A stretch of 64,000 nt of DNA from JBBDYG01 sp040901765 (GCA_040901765.1 JBBDYG010000111.1:186001-250000), one strand, 5' to 3'. Positions 27,318 through 36,601 are shown, counted from the first letter of the stretch. The notes: generated by a model from the sequence alone, not told the origin. Program-made: numbers and translations.

Positions 27318-29783
27318 TTACCTGAGCAGCGCCAGCACGTTCTGCGGATTCTGATTGGCAATCGAAAGAATTGTCGTACCCGACTGCACGAGAATCTGGG
27401 CACGGGTGAGGTTCGCAGTCTCTTCGGCGAAGTCGGCGTCGCGAATGTTGCTCTCGGCGTCGGTCAGGTTGACCAACGTGTCGTTGAGGGCGGCCTTGTT
27501 CGTCTCCAGCGACGTGCGTTGGAAAGCGCCCAATCGACCGCGAAGCAAAGTCACTTGGTCGATCGCTTCCTCGATGATGCTGGCCGCGATTGTTGGATCG
27601 CTGGCGAGCGTGGCCGTGCCACCGGTGCCAAGCTGGAATAGCTTGCCGCTCACACCGCCCAACCGGGCTGTGTTCACGCTTCCGATGCCCAGCCGTGCTT
27701 GCTGGTTGCTGACCACGTCGGCACCGAGTTGGAACAGGGCGCCGCCACCCGTGATCGTAAAATTGATGTCGCCAGTGAAGCCCGCGGTGACGGTCGTGCT
27801 GAGGTCGAGCGTGGCGGTGTTGATCGACAGCGAGTTTCCGTTGCCGGTGGCGACTACACCGTTGATCGAGGCCACGATGTCGGCGCCGGCATTACGAGTT
27901 CCTTGCCCGACCGACGAGCTGAAGACGCCCGAGGGGGTGGCTCCCGCGCCTTCGCTAATGACCTTGATATCTACGACGCCGTTGGAGCCGTAGGTGGTGG
28001 AGGTCAGGTCGAGGGTGGTGGGGGTAGTCCCATTGATTGACGCCTCGACCCCGGTGGCATCCTTCACCAGATTGATGCCGGCGATTAGCTCGGTGAGCGA
28101 AGTGCCGACGCCGAAGCTCAACACTTCTGCGCCACCCGCACCGGCGAGTTCCAGCACGACGGACGAAGTTATACCGCCCGAGCCCGCCTGTCCGCCCGTG
28201 AGGCTGACAATCTCACCACCGGTGGGTGCGGTGTCCGTGGCGGCGTCGTACTGACCGTTGCCATTGTTGGCCGTCAGCGTGGCAGTGAATCCGGTTAATT
28301 GGCCGGTGATCGCCGTCGCTAGAGCAGTCAGGCTATAGGTCGAAGTATCATCGATCTGTACGGTGATCGTGGTGCCATCGTCGGTCACATTAATCACGTC
28401 GTCGCCCAGATTGGCCGTATCGTTGAAGACCAGCGTGCGGTTGAAGGCGCCGGCGGTATCTGCCGTGATGGTGATGATATCGGAACCGGCATCGGTGCCA
28501 CCGGTCAGGTTCGTTGTGATGCCCGTGCCGTTGAGGCTCGAGTCGGTAGTACCGTTGTAAACGGCGCCGGGCGTGGCCGCCGTGGCGGTTGCCACCTCGC
28601 CGATGGATTGAATCGCCGTGGCAATCGCGGCCAGTGTCGTGTTGCCGGCATTATCGACACGAATCACGTAACCGCTGTCTGCATCGCCCGTGACCGTCGG
28701 CGTGGAGCCGATACCGGCGAACTCCAGCACTTGAATGGAGACGTTGCTGTCAGCACCGTCCTCGCCTACGACGGTAATGTTCTGCGTCACCGCATCCGTA
28801 CCGCCGGCAAGTGTTTGATTATTAATGGTTTCGTCGGCACCCGCGCCGGTACCGCCTGAAACGACCGCCGAGTTGAACTCGGTGAGGCCGTTGATTGCAG
28901 CGCTGATGTCGTCAACGGTCCAGTTCGCTGCGTCGTTGGTAATGTCGGCCCGGACGGTGATGGTGTTGGTGCCGGAAACGTATGCCGCACCCAGGGTAGT
29001 GGTGGTGTCGATGATATCGACGTTCAGGGTGGTGGTGTTTCCCGCCGCGCCTGCGGTACCCGCGGTGATGCTGATGACGCCGTTGGTTAACGAGACGTTG
29101 CCGGTGGCAGACTTGGCGAGGGTGGCAATTCCAACCGTCCCGCCAGAGGGCTCGGCGGCGTCGGCAAATTCGATCGAACCTTGCGAGTTTCCAGCGGCGA
29201 CGGAGGCGGGAATATTCGCCACGCTCACCGAACCCTTCGTGGCTGCGGTGTTAACCGACACCGACACGCTCACGCTGCCGGTGGCCCCTAGGTTTGCTTG
29301 GTCAATCTGTAAATTCGAGAGACTCGAGTAATTTGTGCCAGCACTCGTAATGAAATCGAGGCTGCCGTCGAGCAGCCGACGGCCTTGGAAGGTCGTCGTT
29401 TGGGCAATCCGGTTGAGAGCTTCCAGCGAGCTGTCGACCTGCAACTGATTGGCCGCGAGCTGCTGGTCGCTCAAGGCACCCGAGTTGGCGCTCTCGGTCA
29501 CCAGGCCGCGAATGTCGTTCAGAAGCGAGCTTACCTGGCCCAGGGCGCTGTCGGCGGTCGCGATCACCTGATTGGCGCGGTCGGTGTTGCCGATCGCCTT
29601 CCTGATGCTCGTGATGTCGGTGCGAAGGTTCTCGCTGGCAATCAAGCCGGCGGGGTCGTCCTTGCCCGTGTTAATCCGCAAACCCGTGCTCAACCGGGTC
29701 AGCGCTTGTTCCAGGCTCGCGTTCGACCGGCCCAGAACATTCTGTGCCACAAGCGAGCTGACGTTTGTGTTGATGCGAGTCAT
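27318..29783 (-). CDS. fliC: flagellin with very long variable domain
   Basis: 821 aa from ATG 29783, with ribosome binding site AAGGTG 8 nt upstream. The D0/D1 domains are canonical: MTRINTNVSSLVAQNVLGRS, then LSTGLRINTGKDDPAGLIAS at the N-terminus, and TNLTRAQILVQSGTTILSIA, then NQNPQNVLALLR, at the C-terminus. The intervening domain of about 550 residues is rich in Thr, Gly, Asp and Asn, with hook-IN-like repeats (TLAAIATAIQSIG, then ALATAITGQL). Flagellins are usually 280-500 aa. The filament subunit is exported with FliS; translation is probably governed by CsrA/FliW. Confidence 0.93.
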   Translation of the reverse strand: MTRINTNVSSLVAQNVLGRSNASLEQALTRLSTGLRINTGKDDPAGLIASENLRTDITSIRKAIGNTDRANQVIATADSALGQVSSLLNDIRGLVTESANSGALSDQQLAANQLQVDSSLEALNRIAQTTTFQGRRLLDGSLDFITSAGTNYSSLSNLQIDQANLGATGSVSVSVSVNTAATKGSVSVANIPASVAAGNSQGSIEFADAAEPSGGTVGIATLAKSATGNVSLTNGVISITAGTAGAAGNTTTLNVDIIDTTTTLGAAYVSGTNTITVRADITNDAANWTVDDISAAINGLTEFNSAVVSGGTGAGADETINNQTLAGGTDAVTQNITVVGEDGADSNVSIQVLEFAGIGSTPTVTGDADSGYVIRVDNAGNTTLAAIATAIQSIGEVATATAATPGAVYNGTTDSSLNGTGITTNLTGGTDAGSDIITITADTAGAFNRTLVFNDTANLGDDVINVTDDGTTITVQIDDTSTYSLTALATAITGQLTGFTATLTANNGNGQYDAATDTAPTGGEIVSLTGGQAGSGGITSSVVLELAGAGGAEVLSFGVGTSLTELIAGINLVKDATGVEASINGTTPTTLDLTSTTYGSNGVVDIKVISEGAGATPSGVFSSSVGQGTRNAGADIVASINGVVATGNGNSLSINTATLDLSTTVTAGFTGDINFTITGGGALFQLGADVVSNQQARLGIGSVNTARLGGVSGKLFQLGTGGTATLASDPTIAASIIEEAIDQVTLLRGRLGAFQRTSLETNKAALNDTLVNLTDAESNIRDADFAEETANLTRAQILVQSGTTILSIANQNPQNVLALLR

Positions 29784-30195
29784 TGACGAACACCTTTTAC
29801 AAAGGACCAGTTTCCAACGGCGACCGGATGGGGGAGTGGGGGGACTCCGGCCGGCATTGGTTTGATTTTTTACGCCCGAGGGATTGCCTGCTCGAGCACC
29901 AGGGCTACTGTCGCCTCCACTCAATCGATCCGCCACTGTCGTGGATCGCTTATCGAAGGCTTCATTGCCCTCGCTGCCCTCTGACCTCTGTTGCGAACCT
30001 ATGCCAACGTATCGTCTTGGTAATTTGGAGGCGTGAAGTGCCTACCCAGATTTCCAAAAATACATGCCTGACTTGAGCCGCAAAGTTCGCACAACTGACG
30101 TAAGTGGAAGAGTGAAAGCGGAAAGCGGAAAGCTGAAAGCCGTCGTCGGCCATGTTCTACCTGTCTCTTCGCTCCTCATTCCTCGCCCCTCGCCC
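29784..30195. other. fliC leader and promoter region
   Basis: About 410 nt between csrA and fliC. On the minus strand, GGA motifs (CsrA-type sites) lie 30 nt (29813-29815) and 63 nt (29846-29848) ahead of the fliC ATG. I searched for sigma-28 and sigma-54 elements by eye. The nearest candidate, TGGCATAGGTTCGC near 30011-30024, has a 9-nt spacing and is not convincing. Confidence 0.5.
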
Positions 30196-30423
30196 CTACC
30201 GGCTTCCCTCTTTATCGATTTTGCGGGCTTCGCTGGTGCCCACCTCCGTGGCGCGACGGTTCTCGCGTTGGATCGCTTCGTAAACTTCTCGACGATGAAC
30301 GGAAACTTCGATGGGAGCTTCAATTCCGAGCCGCACTTTGTCGCCACGGACGTCAACAATCGTAATGACGATGTTGTCGCCGATGATGATGCTCTCGTCG
30401 CGCTGCCTTGAAAGGACCAACAT
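30196..30423 (-). CDS. csrA: carbon storage/translation regulator CsrA
   Basis: 75 aa. MLVLSRQRDESIIIGDNIVI, then VDVRGDKVRLGIEAP and VHRREVYEAIQRENRRA, are the full CsrA signature, including the RNA-binding VHRREV strand. It represses translation by binding GGA motifs near ribosome binding sites. Its place between fliW and fliC fits the flagellin homeostasis circuit in which FliW binds and inhibits CsrA and flagellin titrates FliW. Confidence 0.95.
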   Translation of the reverse strand: MLVLSRQRDESIIIGDNIVITIVDVRGDKVRLGIEAPIEVSVHRREVYEAIQRENRRATEVGTSEARKIDKEGSR

Positions 30424-30625
30424 GAAATGGCTCTCCCCGCGACGGTTGATGACGCGCTACGGCTCCGATTCACCCGAATCACGGTACGCCGGATCCTAGG
30501 TGGAGCATTCATAACGATGCCCATTGCATCGGCCCCGCTGCCAGCGTGGCTCAAGCCGGGCGAGAGAGGTAGCGGTTGTAGGGCGAAATAATGGCGCAAG
30601 CGGCCCGAACCGGGCGAGCAGATGG

Positions 30626-30724
30626 GTAGCTGAACTCGCAAGAGTTCAGCATGGTTGGTACTTATTGAATTCTTGCGAATTCAGCTACCGTCTCGTTTTC
30701 TGAAATTCTTGCGAATTCAGCTAC
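30626..30724. repeat. array of GAATTCTTGCGAATTC-type palindromes
   Basis: Three related palindromic units lie between csrA and fliW. One is GTAGCTGAACTCGCAAGAGTTCAG at 30626-30649 (first 20 bases and four more), and two inverse-orientation units end in GAATTCAGCTAC at 30667-30688 and 30703-30724. The last abuts the fliW stop codon. Confidence 0.75.
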
Positions 30725-31161
30725 TAAGCCGAGCGGCGCAACGGGACGGTCGCGGCCAGGGGGTAGCGCATCGAGTAATCGTCGAGAACGACGATTTGGC
30801 GAGCCTGGCGAGATTGCAAATGGAGCACCAGCGGAGCCTTGAGATTTACCGTTAAACCAAAGTCGTCTTTGCCGACTACCGCAAGCACCTGGGCATCTTT
30901 AGCCGATTCGATTCGCAGGCCGTGTAAATCCCGGCGGGAGACGCGCGCTCGGTAATCGGCGACAAACCGCCGGGGGCTAACGACGGCCACGGCGAGGTCG
31001 GCCCGATCGATTGATTGCAGCCATCCCAGGGCTGGATTCTCAGCGTCAGCCAGCAACACCCACCGTTGGCAGTCTTCCATGCCGATCAGACCCGACGGGA
31101 ACTCGACGACGTCGGACTCGAAAAGCTCCACTTTACCGAATCGAGTGGTATTAATCTGCAT
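30724..31161 (-). CDS. fliW: flagellar assembly factor FliW
   Basis: 145 aa from ATG 31161; a start 18 codons upstream is less likely. MQINTTRFGKVELFESDVVE, then FPSGLIGMEDCQRWVLL, and NLKAPLVLHLQSRQARQIVV followed by LDDYSMRYPL match FliW. It binds flagellin and, when free of it, inhibits CsrA allosterically. The stop codon lies in the GAATTC repeat array. Confidence 0.93.
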   Translation of the reverse strand: MQINTTRFGKVELFESDVVEFPSGLIGMEDCQRWVLLADAENPALGWLQSIDRADLAVAVVSPRRFVADYRARVSRRDLHGLRIESAKDAQVLAVVGKDDFGLTVNLKAPLVLHLQSRQARQIVVLDDYSMRYPLAATVPLRRSA

Positions 31162-31285
31162 GTCGTGGTTCCCCGGCGCATCTGCCCCAACCGCGGTCGC
31201 GGATTGAAGGTCCATCGGTTTACATCGGCTGGAACGATCACGCCGGGCGAGAGAAAGTGTCCGGGGGACAGGGGACAGGGTGTAG

Positions 31286-31300
31286 TTAGCCGCGACGCGG
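31286..31300. repeat. TTAGCCGCGACGCGG dispersed repeat
   Basis: Copy of the core element between flgL and fliW; identical to 21802-21816 and related to 23353, 33643 and 45100. Confidence 0.7.
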
Positions 31301-31312
31301 TTAACGAGCGGC

Positions 31313-33607
31313 CTACAGGTAATTCAGCAGGGATAGCTGCAGCACTTGCGCGGTGGTTTGCAGCGATGCTTGCAGCGCGTATTGGCGGGCCGTGAAGTTC
31401 GAGATGGCTTCGACGAGGTCCACGTCGAGGTCTTGCGACAGCACCCGGCGAAGCTCAACCTCCTCGTCCTCGAGCCGCACCTGAAGCGAGTCAAGCGATT
31501 GCAAGCGTGCCCCAAGGTCCGAACGCGCGAAATTGGCGCGGGTCAGATCGTCGTCAAGGCGGCTGGTGGCACGACCGATTGCCAACACGTCGTCCGCGAG
31601 CAAGGCGTCGCGAAGCTCGATCAGCGTGTGAAACACGCCCTCCACTTCGATCGGTCGGCGATCCTCGCTTTGCAAGGTTCCAGTGGAACTGGAAGCCTGC
31701 GAGGCGCCGTCCGACGTGAAACCGAGCCACTCGATGGCCCGGCTTTCGCCGACTTTGCGAATGATCAGATCGGCCGATCCTCCGCTGCTATCAACAAGCT
31801 CAAAACCGCTACCGACTGCTGCAAGCCGGGCAAGCACCTTTCCGCCGTTTTGATCGTCGGAGTTGATCAAGTTAATCACCTCACCGACGGTGGTTGCGGT
31901 CGAAAGATCGATCTCTAGGACGGTGCCATCGCGGGCGACGATTTCGATGTCGAATCCCTCTTCGGTCGTTACGCCGACGCCGTCGTTAAATTCGTCCAAG
32001 CGCGTCATATCGGTAAACGTGCGAATTCCAAGCTGAGTCGCAGTCGTGCCGCCGTTTTCGCCGATGGATAGCTCGGCGCCGCTTCGACGCGAGCGGACAT
32101 TGATCCCGTTTCCGGCCGAATTGATTTCAGCGAGCAAACCCGACTCTTGCCGATTGAGCAGATTGAGCAAATCCTCGACCGTGGTGGTGGTGGAGGTATC
32201 GACCGTGAAGGGGTCGCCGCCGTTGGCAATCACGAGGCCAGAGGCGATATCGAGCGACGATCCGCTGCCGCTCGTGTCGGTGACATTGGCGTAGGTGCCG
32301 ACGGCGACCGGGCCGCTTCCCGATTGTAGGGTGGATGTTGCGTCGCGCGGGTCGTTCGTCGCGTGAAAGATTTCTTCGGTATTGATGGCGGCGGCTACAT
32401 GGCTGGCGGTCGAGCTGCCCGCTTGAATGGTAACCGTCAGCGTATTGGTGACGTTATCGTAAGCGGCGACTTCGCCGCCGAGCGTTCCACCGCCCACGAT
32501 TGCGATGGTGAGATTGTTGTAACTGGCGCCATTGGCTGCGGCCGTAATGCGCAGGTCGTTGTTCGCGCCGGAAAGCTCGAGCCGTCCCTGCGCCTTGCTG
32601 CCAAGCAGATTGGCCAGCGGAGTTGTCTTGACAAGCGTTGGATTCAGGTCGTCGCCGGTGATAACGGCGGCGGGCGGAGCGTCGGCGCCGGTGTAGATGC
32701 CCAACTCGTGGGCGGTTTGCCCCGCGCCGACTTCGGTGACCACCAGCCCACCTTCCGCGGTGCTTAACCGCAAGCGGTCGCCGGTGATTTCCACCACTAG
32801 CTCAGTGCCCGCAGGTGCATGTTCTTCCAGCAACCGAGCGACATCGCCGACCGTTGCGGCGGAACTTAGATCAACGGTTGATGTAATCGTCGCTTCGCCC
32901 GGCGCGCTGGGGACGAAACGCATCGACACGGCGCCGCGTGAACCGATTCCGGCACCGCCGTTGAGCTGGCCGACAAGAGTGCTCGATGTGAGGTGAGGGT
33001 CGAGATCGACGCTCCCTTGCGCGCCGTGGGAAAGCCCACCCAGCACCTGCGCGCCGGGGATGTTCGTCTCGTAGAGCACGTCGAGATCAACATACGACCT
33101 TAAAGTCGACTCGTTGCCCTGATATTCGACGTACTGGCCATTGTAAACATACGGGGCGTCGAGCGATCGCGAACCAGAGAAGAGATACCGGCCCTGGAAT
33201 TTCGCGTTGCCAGTGTCGACCAATTGCTGCAGGGCTTGGCTCACCTGTTGGGCGACGGCTTGCCGCTGCTCGGACGTGGCCGAGGTGTCGGCAGCGCCGA
33301 GCGCGGCAGCCCGGATTTCGCTGAGTAACGTCGAAACGCTCGCCAACGAGCTTTCGGCGGAAGTGAGCAGCGATTGCGAGCTGGACAGGTTCGACTGCAT
33401 CTGCCCCTTCCGCTCGAGCGTGCGCTGCAGGTTGATCACTCGCAGCGCCGCGGGGGCGTCGTCGCTGGGCAAAAACAGCCGCTGGCCCGTACTCAACTGC
33501 GTTTGCAACCGGAGCAGGGCGAGTTGATCCGACTGCACCTGTTGCACCAACCGCTGGCGAACCAGATAGTCGCTAACGCGGCTGCTTGGGACGGGGAGGA
33601 TGGCCAT
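31313..33607 (-). CDS. flgL: hook-filament junction protein FlgL with inserted repeats
   Basis: 764 aa against about 300-450 for most FlgL. The N-terminus (SSRVSDYLVRQRLVQQVQSD, then LSTGQRLFLPSDDAPAALRV) and the C-terminal coil (LEDEEVELRRVLSQDLDVDL, then QYALQASLQTTAQVLQLSLL) are flagellin-like and canonical. Between about residues 200 and 680 come hook-IN-like repeats, for example VDLSSAATVGDVARLLEEHA and IDLSTATTVGEVINLINSDD, and an unrelated beta-rich insert. The junction role is inferred from position next to flgK. Confidence 0.88.
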   Translation of the reverse strand: MAILPVPSSRVSDYLVRQRLVQQVQSDQLALLRLQTQLSTGQRLFLPSDDAPAALRVINLQRTLERKGQMQSNLSSSQSLLTSAESSLASVSTLLSEIRAAALGAADTSATSEQRQAVAQQVSQALQQLVDTGNAKFQGRYLFSGSRSLDAPYVYNGQYVEYQGNESTLRSYVDLDVLYETNIPGAQVLGGLSHGAQGSVDLDPHLTSSTLVGQLNGGAGIGSRGAVSMRFVPSAPGEATITSTVDLSSAATVGDVARLLEEHAPAGTELVVEITGDRLRLSTAEGGLVVTEVGAGQTAHELGIYTGADAPPAAVITGDDLNPTLVKTTPLANLLGSKAQGRLELSGANNDLRITAAANGASYNNLTIAIVGGGTLGGEVAAYDNVTNTLTVTIQAGSSTASHVAAAINTEEIFHATNDPRDATSTLQSGSGPVAVGTYANVTDTSGSGSSLDIASGLVIANGGDPFTVDTSTTTTVEDLLNLLNRQESGLLAEINSAGNGINVRSRRSGAELSIGENGGTTATQLGIRTFTDMTRLDEFNDGVGVTTEEGFDIEIVARDGTVLEIDLSTATTVGEVINLINSDDQNGGKVLARLAAVGSGFELVDSSGGSADLIIRKVGESRAIEWLGFTSDGASQASSSTGTLQSEDRRPIEVEGVFHTLIELRDALLADDVLAIGRATSRLDDDLTRANFARSDLGARLQSLDSLQVRLEDEEVELRRVLSQDLDVDLVEAISNFTARQYALQASLQTTAQVLQLSLLNYL

Positions 33608-33642
33608 GGGGAAGGGGTCAGGGGTCAGGGGACAGGAAGACG

Positions 33643-33655
33643 TTAGCCGCGACGC
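33643..33655. repeat. TTAGCCGCGACGC dispersed repeat
   Basis: Partial copy of the repeat core between flgK and flgL, preceded by short GGGTCAGG tandem repeats (33616-33632). Confidence 0.55.
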
Positions 33656-33715
33656 CCACCACGGCGGGTAAACTCCGTCTTCGGAGCGGCGCGCTTTACG
33701 GTAGCGGCAGTAAGC

Positions 33716-35422
33716 TCAAAGATTCACCAGCACGTCCATCAATTCGGAAAGGGTCTGAATCAAACGCGCCGAGGCCTGGTAAGCACGTTGGAGGGAGATC
33801 ATACGGATGGCTTCTTCGTCGAGGCTGACCCCACTGATCGCTTGATGTTCGCCTTCGAGTGACACCTCAAACACGCGGAATCCCTCGGCGACCGACGCCG
33901 CGACGGTCGAGCCTTGCGCGATTTCATTAACTAACTGCTCGTAACGTTCGCCGAGCGATACGCCATATTGCGAGTCAAGTGGCCGGTCGAACAACGCGGC
34001 TAGTCGTTCGCCGTTGCGGGAGTCTTCGCCGATGCCATCGAGGCTAGCGGCAAACTTGCCCGCGTTTTGGACTCCGTTCAGTTCGGCATTGACAGCCAGG
34101 TCGCTGGCCGTGGAACCCGTGAAGAACGTGTTGAGACCAATCGCCGCCAGGAAGCCGCTCGTATCGTTGGCAAAGGCGAACTCGATGTCTGAAGAATCGG
34201 ACGCGATCGTTAACTTGCCGAGATCGGAGACCGTCGCCGAAATGCCATCGATGGCATCCAATTCCGTAACGAGCGTTTCCAGCGAAGCGTCGCCGTCCAG
34301 GCCGTTGAGATCGACTGAGATCACTTTGGTCTGTGCGATCCCCGTCGTCTTGTTGCGGACGATGATGTCCAGCGCGCCATTGACGGGCGTGAAGGGCAGG
34401 CCGGCTGCGTCGAGTGCCGCGGTGGCATCGGCCACCCCGCTGTAACTCGTGAGTTTCTGAAAACCTGTGAGGCCCTGGCCTTGCGAATGGAGTTGATTGA
34501 ACTCCCAGGCTAGTGCGGCCGCGAACTCGTCGAGTTGGTCGGCAAAAGCGCCGATCACCTCGTCGCGGGCCGTATAGCGGCCCTGTAGCTCGCCGCCGCT
34601 GATTTGCAGCGGTGCATTGGTGTCGTCGAACTGAAGGATCGTTCGCCCCGGATCGGTCGACGACTGGTCGGTGGCCGCTTCCACCTCGCGGCGATGGCCC
34701 TCGAAGACGAGAAACTCGCCGCCGACGATGACCGCCACGCCGCCGCTCGCTTGCTCGCTGACGCGGATATCGATCCGTTGCGCCAGTTCGTCGAGGGCAT
34801 TTTGCCGCTGGGTACGCAGTGCGCCGGCCTGACTGCCGGTCGCTCCGCCTCCCTCGATCGATGCGATGCGGCCATTCAATGAGCGAATCTCTTCGGCCAG
34901 AGTGTTGATCTCACTGGCCGTACCGGTAATGCGGGCATTGTATTGAGCGTGCAGGTCGTTCGTCCGAGATGCCAAGCGATTGAGGTTCTGCGCAAGGGCA
35001 TTGCCCTTAAGGATTACCAAGTTGCGTGTCGCGGTGTCGTCCGGCTTTTTGAGCACTTCGTCAATCGAGTTGAAGAACCCGGTGAGAGAAGTGCTTAAGT
35101 CGTTCGTCGAAAGCTCGGACAGCAGAGCTTCGAGATCCTTGTACGCCCTATCTTGAATCTCCGCCTCCGCGCGGTCGGAGCGGGAATTGCGGAGCCGTTC
35201 CAGTAGGAATTGGTCCACCTTCTGAACGATGCTATCTACTTGAACGCCAAGGCCGAGTACCAGATTCCCCTGTCTCTGGACGGACGCCGGGGCGTAGATT
35301 ACCTCCTCGCGGATGTAACCGGGCGTGTTGGCATTGGAAATATTATTGCCGACCACGTGCAGGCCGACCTGCATCGCGCGGAGCGTATTGCCGGCAAGTT
35401 GAATGGTGCCGAAGAGCGACAT
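33716..35422 (-). CDS. flgK: hook-filament junction protein FlgK
   Basis: 568 aa from ATG 35422, which starts the canonical MSLFGTIQLAGNTLRAMQVG followed by NNISNANTPGYIREEV. An upstream in-frame extension of 37 codons consists of palindromic sequence and is rejected. The C-terminus EEAIRMISLQRAYQASARLI, then LSELMDVLVNL, is typical. Internal parts have coiled coil and a beta domain. It forms the first junction ring between hook and filament, with FlgN as export chaperone just upstream. Confidence 0.94.
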   Translation of the reverse strand: MSLFGTIQLAGNTLRAMQVGLHVVGNNISNANTPGYIREEVIYAPASVQRQGNLVLGLGVQVDSIVQKVDQFLLERLRNSRSDRAEAEIQDRAYKDLEALLSELSTNDLSTSLTGFFNSIDEVLKKPDDTATRNLVILKGNALAQNLNRLASRTNDLHAQYNARITGTASEINTLAEEIRSLNGRIASIEGGGATGSQAGALRTQRQNALDELAQRIDIRVSEQASGGVAVIVGGEFLVFEGHRREVEAATDQSSTDPGRTILQFDDTNAPLQISGGELQGRYTARDEVIGAFADQLDEFAAALAWEFNQLHSQGQGLTGFQKLTSYSGVADATAALDAAGLPFTPVNGALDIIVRNKTTGIAQTKVISVDLNGLDGDASLETLVTELDAIDGISATVSDLGKLTIASDSSDIEFAFANDTSGFLAAIGLNTFFTGSTASDLAVNAELNGVQNAGKFAASLDGIGEDSRNGERLAALFDRPLDSQYGVSLGERYEQLVNEIAQGSTVAASVAEGFRVFEVSLEGEHQAISGVSLDEEAIRMISLQRAYQASARLIQTLSELMDVLVNL

Positions 35423-35476
35423 GACGAGTCCCCGCTGGCGTCGCAAGCATCGCCGCGCAGTACGCGGCCATGCCGT

Positions 35477-35517
35477 GTCGCACGTGGTGCGACGGCTCGG
35501 CGCAAAGTGTTGCGCCG
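35477..35517. repeat. two hairpins in the flgK leader
   Basis: GTCGCACGTGGTGCGAC at 35477-35493 (7-bp arms), shared with the fliD leader, and CGGCGCAA-AGTG-TTGCGCCG at 35498-35517 (8-bp perfect stem). They lie between flgN and flgK. Confidence 0.75.
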
Positions 35518-35538
35518 GCAACGCCTCCCCCAAATTCG

Positions 35539-36066
35539 CTAGACGGCCTGATCGACCAATGTACCACCGGCCGACGCGGGCCCGCCCTTTCCATATGTCG
35601 GCTGCATCCGACCGCCGGTAGCAATAATCTCCACCACGTGAGAAAGGTGGAGCAAAGTACGCTGGACGAGAACCCAGTTCGTGAGACTTTGATGTTGCAA
35701 CAATCGAGCGCGCCGGCGTGCATCGTCGACGCCCTGCCGCAAAACGCGCGCGTTTGCCGATGGAACTTGTTGGGCGAGCGACTGGATGCTATCGCTGGGC
35801 AGCCCTTCGGCGGCCGCCCGATCGAGCAAGCATTGCCGGTGCTGCTGGCATGATGTGAGCCGGTCGATGAGTGCTTGCTCGCGAACCTGGATCGGCGCAA
35901 GTTGCTGTCGATCGCCCGCCGCCAGCGCTGTGCGTTTCTCGACCAGCAACGCGAGCAAATCGTTTTGAACGGCCGATAGCTCGCCCAGCAGGTTAAGAAT
36001 CTCCGCATCCCACTCCGATGGTGATGTGGCGTTCACGGTGGACTCTTTAGCGGCGAGGGAATGCAT
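35539..36066 (-). CDS. flgN: FlgN-like flagellar chaperone
   Basis: 175 aa. It is almost entirely helical with heptad-like hydrophobic spacing (LLGELSAVQNDLLALLVEKR, then QVREQALIDRLTSCQQHRQC) and ends in a Gly-rich tail. This matches FlgN, which escorts FlgK and FlgL, the two genes immediately downstream. Sequence conservation in FlgN is weak, so the call leans on position and helix pattern. Confidence 0.75.
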   Translation of the reverse strand: MHSLAAKESTVNATSPSEWDAEILNLLGELSAVQNDLLALLVEKRTALAAGDRQQLAPIQVREQALIDRLTSCQQHRQCLLDRAAAEGLPSDSIQSLAQQVPSANARVLRQGVDDARRRARLLQHQSLTNWVLVQRTLLHLSHVVEIIATGGRMQPTYGKGGPASAGGTLVDQAV

Positions 36067-36098
36067 TGTTGCTTAGTCTGCGTAGCAAGAGGAATGTA

Positions 36099-36206
36099 AA
36101 CCACAACGGCACGAAGGGCACGACGAAGGACGAATCATTGGTAGAGCTCTTCTAAGGAGTGTTGAACTTAATCGCATTACTTTGTGTCCGTTGTGTCTTT
36201 GTGGTT
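36099..36206. repeat. AACCACAACGGCACGAAGG inverted element
   Basis: Left arm AACCACAACGGCACGAAGG; right arm ends TTGTGTCTTTGTGGTT. The right end reaches the stop codon of the rod-binding gene. A second copy with the same arms lies at 37716-37795. Confidence 0.7.
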
Positions 36207-36598
36207 CAATTTGCCCGGCGAAGCGCTGTGAGTCTGTCGAGGCCAAGCGGCTCGGGATGCACTCCGGCCGCTTTCGCGGCTTGGAGCACCTCCGCTTGGT
36301 TGGGAAATTGCCGAGCAAACATTGCCTCGGACAACCGGCTGCCGTCGCGCTGCGTCATTTCCTCGGACATGGTTTGGTCGAGTTGCGATTGAAAGACTTC
36401 TTCGCCGCGGCCGCCATGAAGGTACGCGGGTTTGCCGACCGTCTGCCGCATGGCCTTGAACATCTGCACGAAGAACGCCTCGCCGACGAATTGGCTAAAC
36501 GCGTCGCGGACTTCCATCGCCTCGCGCACCTGCGCGCCGGTGGGCGCGGGCTTCGCGGCCGACTGGAGAGAGTTAAGATTTGGCAGCGCGGATGTCAT
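36206..36598 (-). CDS. flgJ: flagellar rod-binding protein (FlgJ N-terminal type)
   Basis: 130 aa. VRDAFSQFVGEAFFVQMFKA, then MRQTVGKPAYLHGGRGEEVF and LSEAMFARQF, match the rod-capping half of FlgJ. The muramidase domain found in gamma-proteobacterial FlgJ is absent, as in many other phyla; the wall-opening enzyme must be elsewhere. It is separated from flgI by 3 nt. Confidence 0.88.
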   Translation of the reverse strand: MTSALPNLNSLQSAAKPAPTGAQVREAMEVRDAFSQFVGEAFFVQMFKAMRQTVGKPAYLHGGRGEEVFQSQLDQTMSEEMTQRDGSRLSEAMFARQFPNQAEVLQAAKAAGVHPEPLGLDRLTALRRAN

Positions 36599-36601
36599 GG
36601 G

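Noticed and set aside
30011..30024. Sigma-54-like TGGCATAGGTTCGC upstream of fliC
   Set aside because: Only nine bases between GG and GC, so spacing is wrong for a functional promoter.
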